Shown piece by piece: positions 17,769 to 25,740 of a stretch of 64,000 nucleotides of DNA; the first letter of the stretch is position 1, and every line of letters begins with the position of its first letter. The stretch covers positions 1,116,001 to 1,180,000 of the forward strand of contig NZ_PGFE01000001.1 in assembly GCF_002797595.1 (NCBI RefSeq), given 5' to 3'. Source of the stretch: Sediminihabitans luteus (lineage in GTDB: Bacteria > Actinomycetota > Actinomycetes > Actinomycetales > Cellulomonadaceae). A model generated the notes under the pieces. The model saw only the letters and a list, made by a program, of their open reading frames with translations. It did not search any database and was not told where the DNA came from. Both the position numbers and the translations under genes were made by a program.

Positions 17769-18344
17769 ATGACCGGCACGACCCGACCCTCCGACGTCCG
17801 GACGCGGATCCTCGACGCGGCGACGCGCCAGTTCTACGCCGACGGCGTGCGCGCCGTGAGCGCCGACCGGATCATCGCCGCGGCCGAGGTCTCGAAGGTG
17901 ACCTTCTACCGGCACTTCCGCAGCAAGGACGACCTCGTCGTCGCCTACCTCGAGGCCTGGGCGACGCGCGAGCGCGACGCGCTCGACGGGCTGCGGGCGT
18001 CCCACCCGGACGACGCCGCCACGACCCTGCGCGAGATCGCGGGCTTCGCGGGCGAGATGGTGTGCCGGCCCGACTTCCGCGGCTGCGCGTTCATCAACGC
18101 CGCCGCCGAGTACCCCGACGCCGAGCACCCCGTGCGCAGGGTCGTGGCCGCGCACCGCGCCTGGTGGGTCGAGACCCTCGCGTCTCTCGTGCGCGAGCTC
18201 GGCGTCGACGACCCGCCCGCGGCCGCCGAGGAGCTCATGATGCTGCGGGACGGCGCGATGGTCGCCGGGTACGTGGGCGAGGGCGCGGGGCTCGCCGAGC
18301 GCGTGACCCGGGTCGGCACCGCGATCGTGCGCGCGCACCGCTGA
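17769..18344 (+). CDS. TetR-family regulator, probable controller of ohr
   Basis: A 191-residue TetR repressor. The DNA-binding domain is at about 8-55 (ILDAATRQFYADGVRAVSADRIIAAAEVSKVTFYRHFRSKDDL). Two cysteines in the ligand domain (MVCRPDFRGCAF, about 98-105) stand in front of an FIN/AAA stretch and could be redox-active, which would suit control of a peroxidase. Start ATG at 17769; GTGGGAGAG lies upstream. It is divergent from ohr with the 26-base dyad between. Redox sensing is an inference from the cysteines and neighbour only. Confidence 0.85.
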   Translation: MTGTTRPSDVRTRILDAATRQFYADGVRAVSADRIIAAAEVSKVTFYRHFRSKDDLVVAYLEAWATRERDALDGLRASHPDDAATTLREIAGFAGEMVCRPDFRGCAFINAAAEYPDAEHPVRRVVAAHRAWWVETLASLVRELGVDDPPAAAEELMMLRDGAMVAGYVGEGAGLAERVTRVGTAIVRAHR

Positions 18345-18382
18345 CCCGGGCGGGCGGCGTCCGGCACGGGAACCTCACTCAC

Positions 18383-18400
18383 CGCCCGCCCCGGCGGGCG
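18383..18400. terminator. GC hairpin after the TetR gene
   Basis: CGCCCGCC (18383-18390) and GGCGGGCG (18393-18400) can form a GC stem 39 bases after the TetR stop. No T run follows, as is usual in GC-rich actinobacteria. Part of it belongs to an 18-base direct repeat with 18353-18370. Confidence 0.4.
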
Positions 18401-18485
18401 ACGCCCGGCACCTCGCGCGCGGACGTCGCCGGGATCACTCCGCTCGACGCGAGCTCCCGCCGCCCTCGGTGGGAGGATGAGCGCC

Positions 18486-19073
18486 ATGAGGCTCATCGGC
18501 GCAGGCGCACCCCGCGGCGTGACGCGGGCCGTGCGGGACGACGTCCTGACGTGGGCGAACCTCGCAACCGTGCTGCGGCTGCTCGGGCTGCCGCTGTTCG
18601 CGTGGCTCGTGCTCGGGCCGGGCGAGTACCGGGCGGCGATCTGGGTGCTCGTCGTCATCGGGGCGACCGACTGGGTCGACGGCTACCTCGCGCGGCGACT
18701 CGACCAGGTGAGCCGGTTCGGCGCCGCGCTCGACCCGATCGCCGACCGCCTCATGATCGTCACCGTGACCCTCGTGCTCGCGGCCGTCGGGATCGTGCCC
18801 TGGTGGGTGCTCGTCGCGATCGTCGTGCCCGACCTCACGCTCGGTCTCGTCGCGCTCGTGAAGTTCCACGGCAACCCCGAGGTGCCCGTGACGATCGTCG
18901 GCAAGGTGCGCACCGCGCTGCTCATGCTCGGGCTGCCCGTGATGCTGCTCGCGCGCACGTTCGACGCCGTCCACTCCGGGGTCTACGTGGCCGCCGAGGT
19001 CGTCGTGTTCGCCGGCTGCGCGGGGCACTGGATCGCCGCGGGGCAGTACCTGCGCGCGATGCTCTCGCGGTAG
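18486..19073 (+). CDS. CDP-alcohol phosphatidyltransferase family protein
   Basis: Integral membrane enzyme that joins a CDP-linked lipid to an alcohol, in phospholipid synthesis. The family motif is complete: D62-W-V-D65-G66-Y-L-A69-R70, then G79, D83 and D87. Six hydrophobic segments cover the 195 residues. ATG at 18486 is chosen because GGGAGG (18471-18476) is 9 bases before it and directly touches the alternative ATG at 18477. The similarity to PgsA-type enzymes is general; the acceptor (glycerol phosphate, inositol phosphate or other) is not decided. It is followed by a PfpI gene on the same strand. Confidence 0.88.
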   Translation: MRLIGAGAPRGVTRAVRDDVLTWANLATVLRLLGLPLFAWLVLGPGEYRAAIWVLVVIGATDWVDGYLARRLDQVSRFGAALDPIADRLMIVTVTLVLAAVGIVPWWVLVAIVVPDLTLGLVALVKFHGNPEVPVTIVGKVRTALLMLGLPVMLLARTFDAVHSGVYVAAEVVVFAGCAGHWIAAGQYLRAMLSR

Positions 19074-19129
19074 ACGTGCGAGTCGTCGGGCCTCGTGATC
19101 GAGTCGTGGGACCGGACGAAGGAGGCACC

Positions 19130-19687
19130 ATGACCACGACCCTCGACGGACGCCGCGTGCTCGCGATCGTCACGAACTACGGCGTCGAGCAGGACGAGCT
19201 CGTCGTCCCCGTGCAGCACCTGCGCGAGCGGGGCGCGACGGTCCACGTCGCCGCCGTGGACGACGCGCCCGTGCGCACGCTCGTGGGCGACCAGGACCCG
19301 GGCACCCAGGTCGACCCCGACACGACGCTCGACCAGGTCGACCCCGCCGACTACGACCTGCTGCTGGTCCCTGGCGGCACCCTCAACGCCGACGCGCTGC
19401 GGCTCGAGGAGCGCGCGCTGGCGATCGTGCGCGCCGTGGCCGCCGCGGCCCGGCCGGTCGCAGCGATCTGCCACGGGCCGTGGATGCTCGCCGAGACCGG
19501 GCTCGCCGAGGGCGTCCGCCTGACGTCGTACCCGTCGCTCGCGACCGACCTGCGCAACGCGGGCGCGACGTGGGTCGACGAGCCCGTCGTCACCGACGAG
19601 TCGGGCGGGTTCACGCTCGTGACGTCCCGCACGCCGGACGACCTCGACGCGTTCCTCGGGGCCGTCGAGCAGGCGCTCACCGACTGA
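19130..19687 (+). CDS. DJ-1/PfpI family protein (class I glutamine amidotransferase-like)
   Basis: A 185-residue PfpI-like protein. The nucleophile elbow is AAICHGPWML with Cys114 and His115, and the conserved acid Glu20 follows the first strand (NYGVEQDEL). Family members include glyoxalase III/deglycase-like enzymes and general stress proteins. ATG at 19130 has AAGGAGG 5 bases upstream. It is 56 bases downstream of the CDP-alcohol phosphatidyltransferase gene and convergent with the DUF389 gene, with 3 bases between stops. Exact activity cannot be read from sequence. Confidence 0.88.
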   Translation: MTTTLDGRRVLAIVTNYGVEQDELVVPVQHLRERGATVHVAAVDDAPVRTLVGDQDPGTQVDPDTTLDQVDPADYDLLLVPGGTLNADALRLEERALAIVRAVAAAARPVAAICHGPWMLAETGLAEGVRLTSYPSLATDLRNAGATWVDEPVVTDESGGFTLVTSRTPDDLDAFLGAVEQALTD

Positions 19688-19690
19688 GGC

Positions 19691-20776
19691 TCACTCCCCC
19701 GCGCGCTGCTCCGTGACGCGCTCGCCCACGGTGTGCAGCACCACGACGTCGGGGTCGAGCGGCACGAGGTCGTCGACCGTCGTCTGGAGGTCGTCGACGT
19801 CCGGCAGCGCCTCGGGGCTGCGCACCGACACGATGATCTCGTCGCCCTGCCACGACACGTCCTCGACGGTCGCCCCGGGGGTCTCGGCGAGCCAGCGCTC
19901 GGCCGCGCCCTTGACCTGCCCCGCCCACACGGCCTGGAGCGTGACCGAGACCGTGTTGACGATCATCGGCACGGCGACGACGACCGCGACCGCGCCGATC
20001 GCGACGTAGGCGCGCTTGCGGCGGGCGACGCCCTCCGCGGTCTCCTGCGCCCCGAGCGCGTCACGCCCGTACGACGCGGCGACGAACACCACGGTCGACG
20101 CGATCACGAGCGCGACCACGTTCGACAGGAACAGCAGCAGCGCGCCGGCGGCGAGCGCCGGGGCGCCCGAGCCGAGGCACACGCCCACCACGCCGAGCGG
20201 CGGCACGAGCGAGATCGCGATCGCGATGCCGGGTAGGACGTCGCCGAGGTCCTTGCGCGAGAGCGCGATCGACCCGGCGAACCCGGTCGCGAAGGCCGCG
20301 ACGAGGTCGAGCACGCCGGGCGACGTCCTACCCGTGACCTGCGGGTTCGTCAGGACGTCGGACGTCGCGGGCAGAGCCAGCGCCGCGAGGAACCCCATCG
20401 CGACGACGAGCGCCACACCGGTCAGGACGTACAGGGCGGAGCGGCCGACGTGGCCGGCGCGCCCCGTGACGATCCCGATGCCCATCCCGAGGATCGGCGT
20501 CGAGAGCGGGGCGATGATCATGGCCCCGATCACGGTCGCGGTCGAGTCCGTGATGACGCCCGAGATCGCGATGATCCCCGAGAGCGTGAGCATGGCCCAG
20601 AACGCCGAGCGCTTGGCCCGGGTGTCGCCCGCGTCGAGGTCGAGGCGGTCGACGAGCTCGTCGAGGCTGCGCCGCTGGTTGGCGGGCACGAGCGTGAACG
20701 TGCGACGGCGGCCCGCGGGCGTGGGCGGACGGTCCGCGGCGGCGGCGGAGTCGGTGGGGTCGACGACGGTGCTCAT
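19691..20776 (-). CDS. DUF389 (TIGR00341-type) membrane protein
   Basis: A 361-residue membrane protein of the uncharacterised DUF389 family. The signature AFWAMLTLSGIIAISGVITDSTATVIGAMIIAPLSTPILGMGIGIVTG covers helices 1-2; five or six helices follow up to about residue 280, then a soluble C-terminal domain of about 75 residues. Function is unknown in the family. Start at 20776; the 108 bases to the next gene upstream hold its promoter. It is convergent to the PfpI gene. Confidence 0.88.
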   Translation of the reverse strand: MSTVVDPTDSAAAADRPPTPAGRRRTFTLVPANQRRSLDELVDRLDLDAGDTRAKRSAFWAMLTLSGIIAISGVITDSTATVIGAMIIAPLSTPILGMGIGIVTGRAGHVGRSALYVLTGVALVVAMGFLAALALPATSDVLTNPQVTGRTSPGVLDLVAAFATGFAGSIALSRKDLGDVLPGIAIAISLVPPLGVVGVCLGSGAPALAAGALLLFLSNVVALVIASTVVFVAASYGRDALGAQETAEGVARRKRAYVAIGAVAVVVAVPMIVNTVSVTLQAVWAGQVKGAAERWLAETPGATVEDVSWQGDEIIVSVRSPEALPDVDDLQTTVDDLVPLDPDVVVLHTVGERVTEQRAGE

Positions 20777-20884
20777 GGGCGGCTCTCTCGGCGCGTGCGA
20801 CGGGCAGCGCCGGTCGATCGCGCCCGGCCGAGGCGGCGTCGGGCCGGACTCAGCGGCTCAGTATCGCCCACGGGCTTGGGTTCG

Positions 20885-21916
20885 TCACGCGGGGCCGAGC
20901 ACCCGCGCCTCGACGTCCGGGTCGAGGCCGAGCCGCGGCCGCCCGGCGCGCGACGGCGCCTCGCCGACGCTCTCGAGCCACGCCCACGTGTCGCGCACTG
21001 TCGCGTCGAGGCCGCGCACGCGCAGCCCCGCGTCGAGGGCGGTCGAGACGTCGGCGCCGTGCAGCGCGTCGTGGTCCGGGCCGGGCGGGAGCCACAACGG
21101 CAGGTCCGTCCAGGGCGCGATCCCGGCGGCGAGCACGTCCTCGGGGTCGACCCAGCACAGCTCGGCCTCGGGCGCGCCGGCCCGACGGCGGGCGGTCGCG
21201 GTCGCCCGGACGCACTCCTCGAGGACCGTGCGCATGGTCGCGGTCCCGGCCGGCCCGACGACGTCGTACACCCCGCCGCGGGGCGCGACGTCGAGCGTGA
21301 ACCGGGCGAGGTCGCGCGCGTCGACGTACTGCACCTCTGCCCTGCGCGGGCGCGGCGCGAGGATCCGCCCGCCGCGCGCCGCCCGGGCGAGCCACCACGG
21401 CAGCCGGCCGACGTCCTCGTGCGGGCCGAGGATCACCCCGGGGCGCACCACGGTCGCGCGGCCGTCGAACACCTCGACCGCGGCGATCTCGCCGCCGCGC
21501 TTGAGCCGCGGGTACGGCACGTCGGCGCCGTCGTCGGGCGACCCGTCGACCAGCGGCCAGTCCTCGCGGGCGCCCCGCGCGGGCGCGTCGTACACCGACC
21601 GGCTCGACACGTAGACGTAGCGGTCGGCCCGGTCGGCGAGCGCCCGTGCGGCGTCGCGCACCGCGGACGGTGCCCACGACCACGTGTCGACGACGACGTC
21701 CCAGCGCGCCTGGTCCTGCCCGCCGGTCGGGGCGTCGAGCGCGTCGAGACCCCCGGGCGTCGTGCGATCGCCGTGCAGGTCCGTGACCGCCTCCCATCCC
21801 GCAGGCAGGGGCGCGGACCCGCGGTGCAGGACCGTCACGTCCCAGCCGCGGGCCAGCGCGTCGTCGACCAGGGCGCGGCCGAGGAACCGCGTCCCGCCGA
21901 GCACGAGGAGCCTCAT
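20885..21916 (-). CDS. NAD-dependent epimerase/dehydratase family protein
   Basis: Extended SDR of 343 residues. The Rossmann motif GGTRFLG is at residues 7-13, strand 5 has VYVSSRSVYD, and the catalytic Tyr-x3-Lys is PYPRLKRGGE. The C-terminal half contains the substrate domain (VRPGVILGPHEDVGRLPWWLARA). Similar proteins are often annotated as nucleotide-sugar epimerases or as reductases of unknown substrate. It starts with ATG at 21916, 59 bases downstream of the ZIP transporter gene on the same strand, so they may form one unit. Substrate not assigned. Confidence 0.83.
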   Translation of the reverse strand: MRLLVLGGTRFLGRALVDDALARGWDVTVLHRGSAPLPAGWEAVTDLHGDRTTPGGLDALDAPTGGQDQARWDVVVDTWSWAPSAVRDAARALADRADRYVYVSSRSVYDAPARGAREDWPLVDGSPDDGADVPYPRLKRGGEIAAVEVFDGRATVVRPGVILGPHEDVGRLPWWLARAARGGRILAPRPRRAEVQYVDARDLARFTLDVAPRGGVYDVVGPAGTATMRTVLEECVRATATARRRAGAPEAELCWVDPEDVLAAGIAPWTDLPLWLPPGPDHDALHGADVSTALDAGLRVRGLDATVRDTWAWLESVGEAPSRAGRPRLGLDPDVEARVLGPA

Positions 21917-21975
21917 GCCCCCATGCTCGCCCGCGCGCGCCGCTCAACGCCGCAGGCGGGCCCCGGGCGCGTCGG

Positions 21976-22728
21976 TCAGCCGCCCTGCGTCGTGAGGGAC
22001 AGCGCGACGAGGAACCCCGCGGCCGTGATGAGCCCGGTGAACAGGTGCGCCTTCTCGAACGCCTCGGGGATCATCGTGTCGGCGATCATCGTGAGGATCG
22101 CCCCGGCCGCGACGGCGTTGATGACCGCGAGGGTCGCGCCCGACGCGCCGTCGAGCAGCAGGTACCCGAGCAGCGCGGAGACCCCGGCGCTCAGGGCGAT
22201 CGCCGTCCACGTGCCGAGCACGTACCGCGCGCTGCGACCCGCGTTCTTCATGCCCGCCGCGCTCGAGAGGCCCTCGGGCAGGTTCGAGATGAACACGGCC
22301 GCGAGCACGGACAGGCTCACGCCCTGCCCGCTGAGCAGGCTCGCGCCGAGCACGACCGACTCGGGCACGCCGTCGAGCAGCGCGCCGATCGCGATGGCCG
22401 CCCCGCTGCCCTGCTGGTCCGCACCGGGCTGCTGGTCGCCCGAACGCTTGCGGTGCCGCGCCCCGTGCCGGGCGAGCAGGAGGTTCGCGCCCACGTACGC
22501 GAGCGCCCCTGCGGCGAACCCCAGGATCGTCGGGCCGAGACCGCCCTGGTCGACGGCCTCCTCGGTGAGGTCGAACGCGACGGCCGAGACCAGCACGCCC
22601 GCGCCGAACGCCATGACGGTCGCGACCACGCGCGACGGGACGCGCACGAACCACGCGACGAGCGCGCCGATCAGCAGCGCGCCGCCGCCCAGCAGCCCCC
22701 ACGCCCCCGCCTCGAGCCATCCCGGCAC
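21976..22728 (-). CDS. ZIP-family divalent metal transporter
   Basis: Predicted zinc/iron permease of 250 residues with eight membrane helices. Metal-site helices carry GALLDGVPESVVLGASL and FISNLPEGLSSAAGM, the ZIP helix IV-V signature (first site with Pro-Glu-Ser in place of HxxxE, second with NLPEG). A His/Arg-rich loop RHGARHRKRSGDQQ follows helix 3. GTG at 22728 is preferred: GGAGG is 9 bases before it, while the GTG at 22737 touches that GGAGG. Metal specificity is not known; the altered first site may change it. Confidence 0.85.
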   Translation of the reverse strand: MPGWLEAGAWGLLGGGALLIGALVAWFVRVPSRVVATVMAFGAGVLVSAVAFDLTEEAVDQGGLGPTILGFAAGALAYVGANLLLARHGARHRKRSGDQQPGADQQGSGAAIAIGALLDGVPESVVLGASLLSGQGVSLSVLAAVFISNLPEGLSSAAGMKNAGRSARYVLGTWTAIALSAGVSALLGYLLLDGASGATLAVINAVAAGAILTMIADTMIPEAFEKAHLFTGLITAAGFLVALSLTTQGG

Positions 22729-22888
22729 GCGCGCCACCTCCGCTCAGGTCCGGACACCGGCCCGCTCGGGTCCGGTCCGCCGACACGGCCATCGTGCCCG
22801 GGGCACGCATCCCCCGCACGGGCACGTGCCCCGCTACCGTGTGCCGCACGGCCTCCGCACGGCGCGGCGGCCACGAAGGGGGAGCTCC

Positions 22889-23149
22889 GTGGAGATCGTC
22901 ATCGCCGTCGCGGTCGGACTCGTCGTCGCCCGCACCGCGGTCCGGGCCCACGCCGAGCGCGACCGGTTCTGGGGCGCTGTCGCGGCCGTCGCGCTGTGCG
23001 CTCCCGTGACCCTGACGGCGACCGCGCCGACCGCCGTCGCCGCGTACGTCGCGACCGTGCTCGGTGCGACGGCAGTCCTGCTGCTCCTGCCCGAGCGCGG
23101 CGCGGGGCGTGCCGTCCGGGCGGACGACGCCCGCGCCGTCCGCCCCTGA
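22889..23149 (+). CDS. small two-helix membrane protein
   Basis: An 86-residue protein with hydrophobic segments at about 2-15 and 30-70 and a basic, Asp/Ala-rich tail. GTG at 22889 has AAGGGGGAG 4 bases upstream. I do not recognise the family. It is divergent from the ZIP gene (160 bases) and convergent, across palindrome B, with the PrsW-like gene. Confidence 0.6.
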   Translation: MEIVIAVAVGLVVARTAVRAHAERDRFWGAVAAVALCAPVTLTATAPTAVAAYVATVLGATAVLLLLPERGAGRAVRADDARAVRP

Positions 23150-23200
23150 CAGCGCGACCCGGCACCGGTCAGCGGCCGGCGGTCGGCGGTCACCGCGAGG

Positions 23201-23257
23201 TAGAACCGAGCGGCCGAGATAGAGGCCCGCACGTTCTACCTCGGCCGCTCGGTTCTA
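23201..23257. repeat. imperfect inverted repeat (palindrome type 1, copy B)
   Basis: A perfect 18-base core (23201-23218 with 23240-23257, starting TAGAACCGAG) is extended inward by TAGA/TCTA after one mismatch. The sequence is related to copy A at 17064-17120: both share TAGAAC(C/T)GAG and CGAGATAGA. It lies between a short membrane protein gene and the convergent PrsW-like gene. Confidence 0.75.
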
Positions 23258-23268
23258 TCTCGGCGCGC

Positions 23269-23337
23269 GGACGGCGGGGCCGCGGGCCGTGGGGGCGGCG
23301 GGGCAGTTGCCGGACGGCGGGGCCGCGGGCCGTGGGG
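23269..23337. repeat. 26-base direct repeat next to palindrome B
   Basis: A 26-base GC-rich sequence beginning GGACGGCGGGGCCGCGGG occurs at 23269-23294 and again at 23312-23337, with a partial copy (CCGCGGGCTACGGGG) just after. The block ends shortly before the PrsW-like stop codon. Confidence 0.75.
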
Positions 23338-23350
23338 ACGATGCCGCGGG

Positions 23351-24250
23351 CTACGGGGCGGGGGCCGGGGCCGGCGTCCGCGTGAGCCGACGCAGCAGCA
23401 CGATGCCCCCGAACGAGATGAGCGCGAGCCCGACCACGTAGAAGATCGTCGCGTACGTGCCGGCATTGTCCGCGGCGGTCGGGAGCAGACGCCCGTAGGC
23501 GAGCACGTGCTGCACGCCGCCCGTGACCTTGATCGCGAGGTACGCGGACAGGAACCCCATCGAGTCCCACAGCGCGTGCAGGCCCGTGACCGCGAGGTAC
23601 GCGAGCGCGACGCCGCCGGTGAGCTTGTAGCGGCCCGCGGCCGACGCCGCCCCGAAGATCGCGGCGCCGAGGATCGCCGTCCACAGCACGTGCCCCACGG
23701 GGGTCAGGACGGCGCGCACGGCCTCGGTCCGCAGCATGGCGTCGAGGTCGATGTGGCCGAACCTCGTCAGGCCCGCGTTGAACGCGTACCCGGCCGACTC
23801 GAACGCCGCGAACCCTGCGCCGACGACGGCCCCGAGCCACGCGCCGCGCAGCGCGGTCCGCTCCGCGACGTACGTGCCCACGACGAGGAAGATCAGGATC
23901 TTGACGAGCTCCTCGATCGCGCCGACGCCGACGTAGACCCACCACGACGGGGTCAGGTGCTGCTCGAGGATCGACGCGCCGAGCACGCCGAAGATCCCGC
24001 CGACGAAGAACGCCATGAACAGCAGCAACGTGTCGAGCGACCCCTGCGCGCGCTCGACCACGTAGAGCACCACGCAGAACGGCACGAGGAAGCTGCCGAG
24101 CAGGATCACGGTCGGGATGAGGTTCGAGTTCTGGGTCGACGCGGTCACGGCCGCGGTCACGAGCCAGAGCGCCCCGCCGCCGATCAGCGCCTTCCACCAC
24201 CAGCCGCGCGCGGTGAGCTGCTTGCCCGGGGTGGGCGTCGGGTCGTGCAT
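23351..24250 (-). CDS. PrsW-family intramembrane metalloprotease
   Basis: Predicted membrane protease of the PrsW/CPBP-related group, 299 residues with about eight helices. Conserved catalytic positions are Glu113-Glu114 in GVGAIEELVK, Glu151 in GFAAFESAGY, His187 in PVGHVLWTA and a later His in GLHALWDS. In Bacillus PrsW cleaves an anti-sigma factor; the substrate here is unknown. ATG at 24250 has GGAGGAA 3 bases upstream; an upstream ATG at 24310 lacks a ribosome site. The C-terminus is an Ala/Pro repeat. It is transcribed alone, away from the DUF4166 gene by 179 bases of sequence with no feature. Confidence 0.87.
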   Translation of the reverse strand: MHDPTPTPGKQLTARGWWWKALIGGGALWLVTAAVTASTQNSNLIPTVILLGSFLVPFCVVLYVVERAQGSLDTLLLFMAFFVGGIFGVLGASILEQHLTPSWWVYVGVGAIEELVKILIFLVVGTYVAERTALRGAWLGAVVGAGFAAFESAGYAFNAGLTRFGHIDLDAMLRTEAVRAVLTPVGHVLWTAILGAAIFGAASAAGRYKLTGGVALAYLAVTGLHALWDSMGFLSAYLAIKVTGGVQHVLAYGRLLPTAADNAGTYATIFYVVGLALISFGGIVLLRRLTRTPAPAPAP

Positions 24251-24429
24251 GGTTCCTCCAGGCGGATCGCGGGTGACGCCGCGACGACGTCCGGCACAGA
24301 GTATGGCCACCCGCGGGGCGGGCGGCGCGGCGAACCGCGGTCGGTGGTCGAGGTCCGACGCCGCGCAGCCCGGGTTCGGGCGCGCCGGTTCGGGCGTGCC
24401 CGTTCACCTGCTCCGGTGGGGTGCGCCCG

Positions 24430-25098
24430 TCACGTGCGTCGCTCGTGCCGGCGGGGCTTGAGCCGTTCGGGCGCGTCCGAGGCCGGGATCCAGGTGCAGG
24501 TGAACGACCCGCGGTACCCGAAGAGGAACCCGAACCGGTCGTTGTGGACCTCGAGGTCGACGTGGAACCTCTCCTGCGCGTCGTCGTACCACTCGTGCAG
24601 GCGGGCACGGCCGCTGAAGAGCATCGGGAACCGGAAGCCGACCGGACCCTCGTAGAAGCGTTGCGCGTCGGACGTGAGTCGCAGGCCGCCGTCGTCGTCG
24701 ACCTGCAGGTCGAGGTCGACCGCGAGGTGCTGGTGGGTTCCCAGGTAGTCCACGACCTTGCCGTCCGCGAGCACCATGGTCGCGTCGAACCGTCGACGGT
24801 GGCCGCCGAGCGCGTAGGAGCGGACGAACGTGACGGTCTCGCGGCCGAACGGGTCCCGGTAGGGGTAGTTCTCGACGGTGAACGGCACGTCGGTGCCGAC
24901 GTCCGGCACGAGGATGTTGCGCAGCCTGCCGAGCTGGAGGAACGGCACCGTCCACCAGGGTCCGCGCCGGACCGACGTCATGACGCCTCGCCCGACGCAG
25001 GCCTCGCCCGCGTCGAGGCCCACGCCGAACCGCCGACGCATCATCGGGTGCAGCCGGTCGAAGTCCTCGCCCATCGCCTGCTCGAACATCGAGGTCAT
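24430..25098 (-). CDS. DUF4166 domain protein
   Basis: A 222-residue protein that begins MTSMFEQAMGEDFDRLHPMM and continues with a beta-rich domain, typical of DUF4166 (function unknown). Conserved aromatic-rich stretches are ENYPYRDPFGRETVTF and FLFGYRGSFTCTW. ATG at 25098 overlaps the stop of the upstream SRPBCC gene by 4 bases (ATGA), so the two proteins are made together. In other actinobacteria DUF4166 genes often sit beside SRPBCC or SDR-type genes. No signal peptide or membrane helix is present. Confidence 0.8.
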   Translation of the reverse strand: MTSMFEQAMGEDFDRLHPMMRRRFGVGLDAGEACVGRGVMTSVRRGPWWTVPFLQLGRLRNILVPDVGTDVPFTVENYPYRDPFGRETVTFVRSYALGGHRRRFDATMVLADGKVVDYLGTHQHLAVDLDLQVDDDGGLRLTSDAQRFYEGPVGFRFPMLFSGRARLHEWYDDAQERFHVDLEVHNDRFGFLFGYRGSFTCTWIPASDAPERLKPRRHERRT

Positions 25099-25724
25099 GT
25101 CTCGGACTCCGGGGTGGGAAGGGTCGCGAGGGTCGCGGGGGCGTCGCGCAGGTGGTCGTCGTGGCGGCGTCCGTGCGCGGGCGCGCGGCGGCACCGGGAC
25201 GCGCGCGGTCGTTCCGGACGCCAGATCCACAGCACGCTCCACAGCGGCCACCGCTCGGGCGGGTCACCGCGCTCCGCCCAGATCCGCAGGCGGTCGAAGC
25301 TCCACGCGGTCGCCCACCCGAGCGCCGGGCGCGCGAGCCGGTCGAGCAGCGCACCCCAGCCCGGGGCGTAGTCGAACCCGGTCACGAACCGGACCGCGCC
25401 GTCCTCGGGCACGTACCGCCAGTAGCCGCGCCCGGCCCGGATCGGCGAGAGCCGGTCGGCCGTGGCGAACCGGAGCGCCGAGGTGCGCGCGCCGCCGGGG
25501 CCGCCGCGCTCCCCGAGGCTCACGCCGTCGCCCGCGACGGTGCGGAACGGCACCCGCCGGGTGTAGGTGAACCGTTCGGCGCCGTCGTCGGTCACGCCGG
25601 TCGGCACGATCTGCGTGAACCGCACGTCCCAGCGCACGTGCTGCACCGGGTCCTGCGTCAACGACCAGACGTCGTCGATCGACGCCGCGACGACGGTCTC
25701 CACGTAGATGCCTCGGGTGCCCAC
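25095..25724 (-). CDS. SRPBCC (START-like) family protein
   Basis: A 209-residue SRPBCC protein (IYVETVVAASIDDVWSLTQDPVQHVRWDVRF at the N-terminus, FDYAPGWGALLDRLARPALGWATAWSFDRLRIW in the long C-terminal helix). The final 50 residues are basic and low complexity, as if the frame had run into new sequence. The next start (DUF4166) is coupled at its stop. It follows the CDF gene after 16 bases on the same strand but overlaps no other gene. Likely binds a hydrophobic ligand together with DUF4166; this is inferred from pairing only. Confidence 0.75.
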   Translation of the reverse strand: MGTRGIYVETVVAASIDDVWSLTQDPVQHVRWDVRFTQIVPTGVTDDGAERFTYTRRVPFRTVAGDGVSLGERGGPGGARTSALRFATADRLSPIRAGRGYWRYVPEDGAVRFVTGFDYAPGWGALLDRLARPALGWATAWSFDRLRIWAERGDPPERWPLWSVLWIWRPERPRASRCRRAPAHGRRHDDHLRDAPATLATLPTPESET

Positions 25725-25740
25725 CTGCGCAGGCTAGCGG

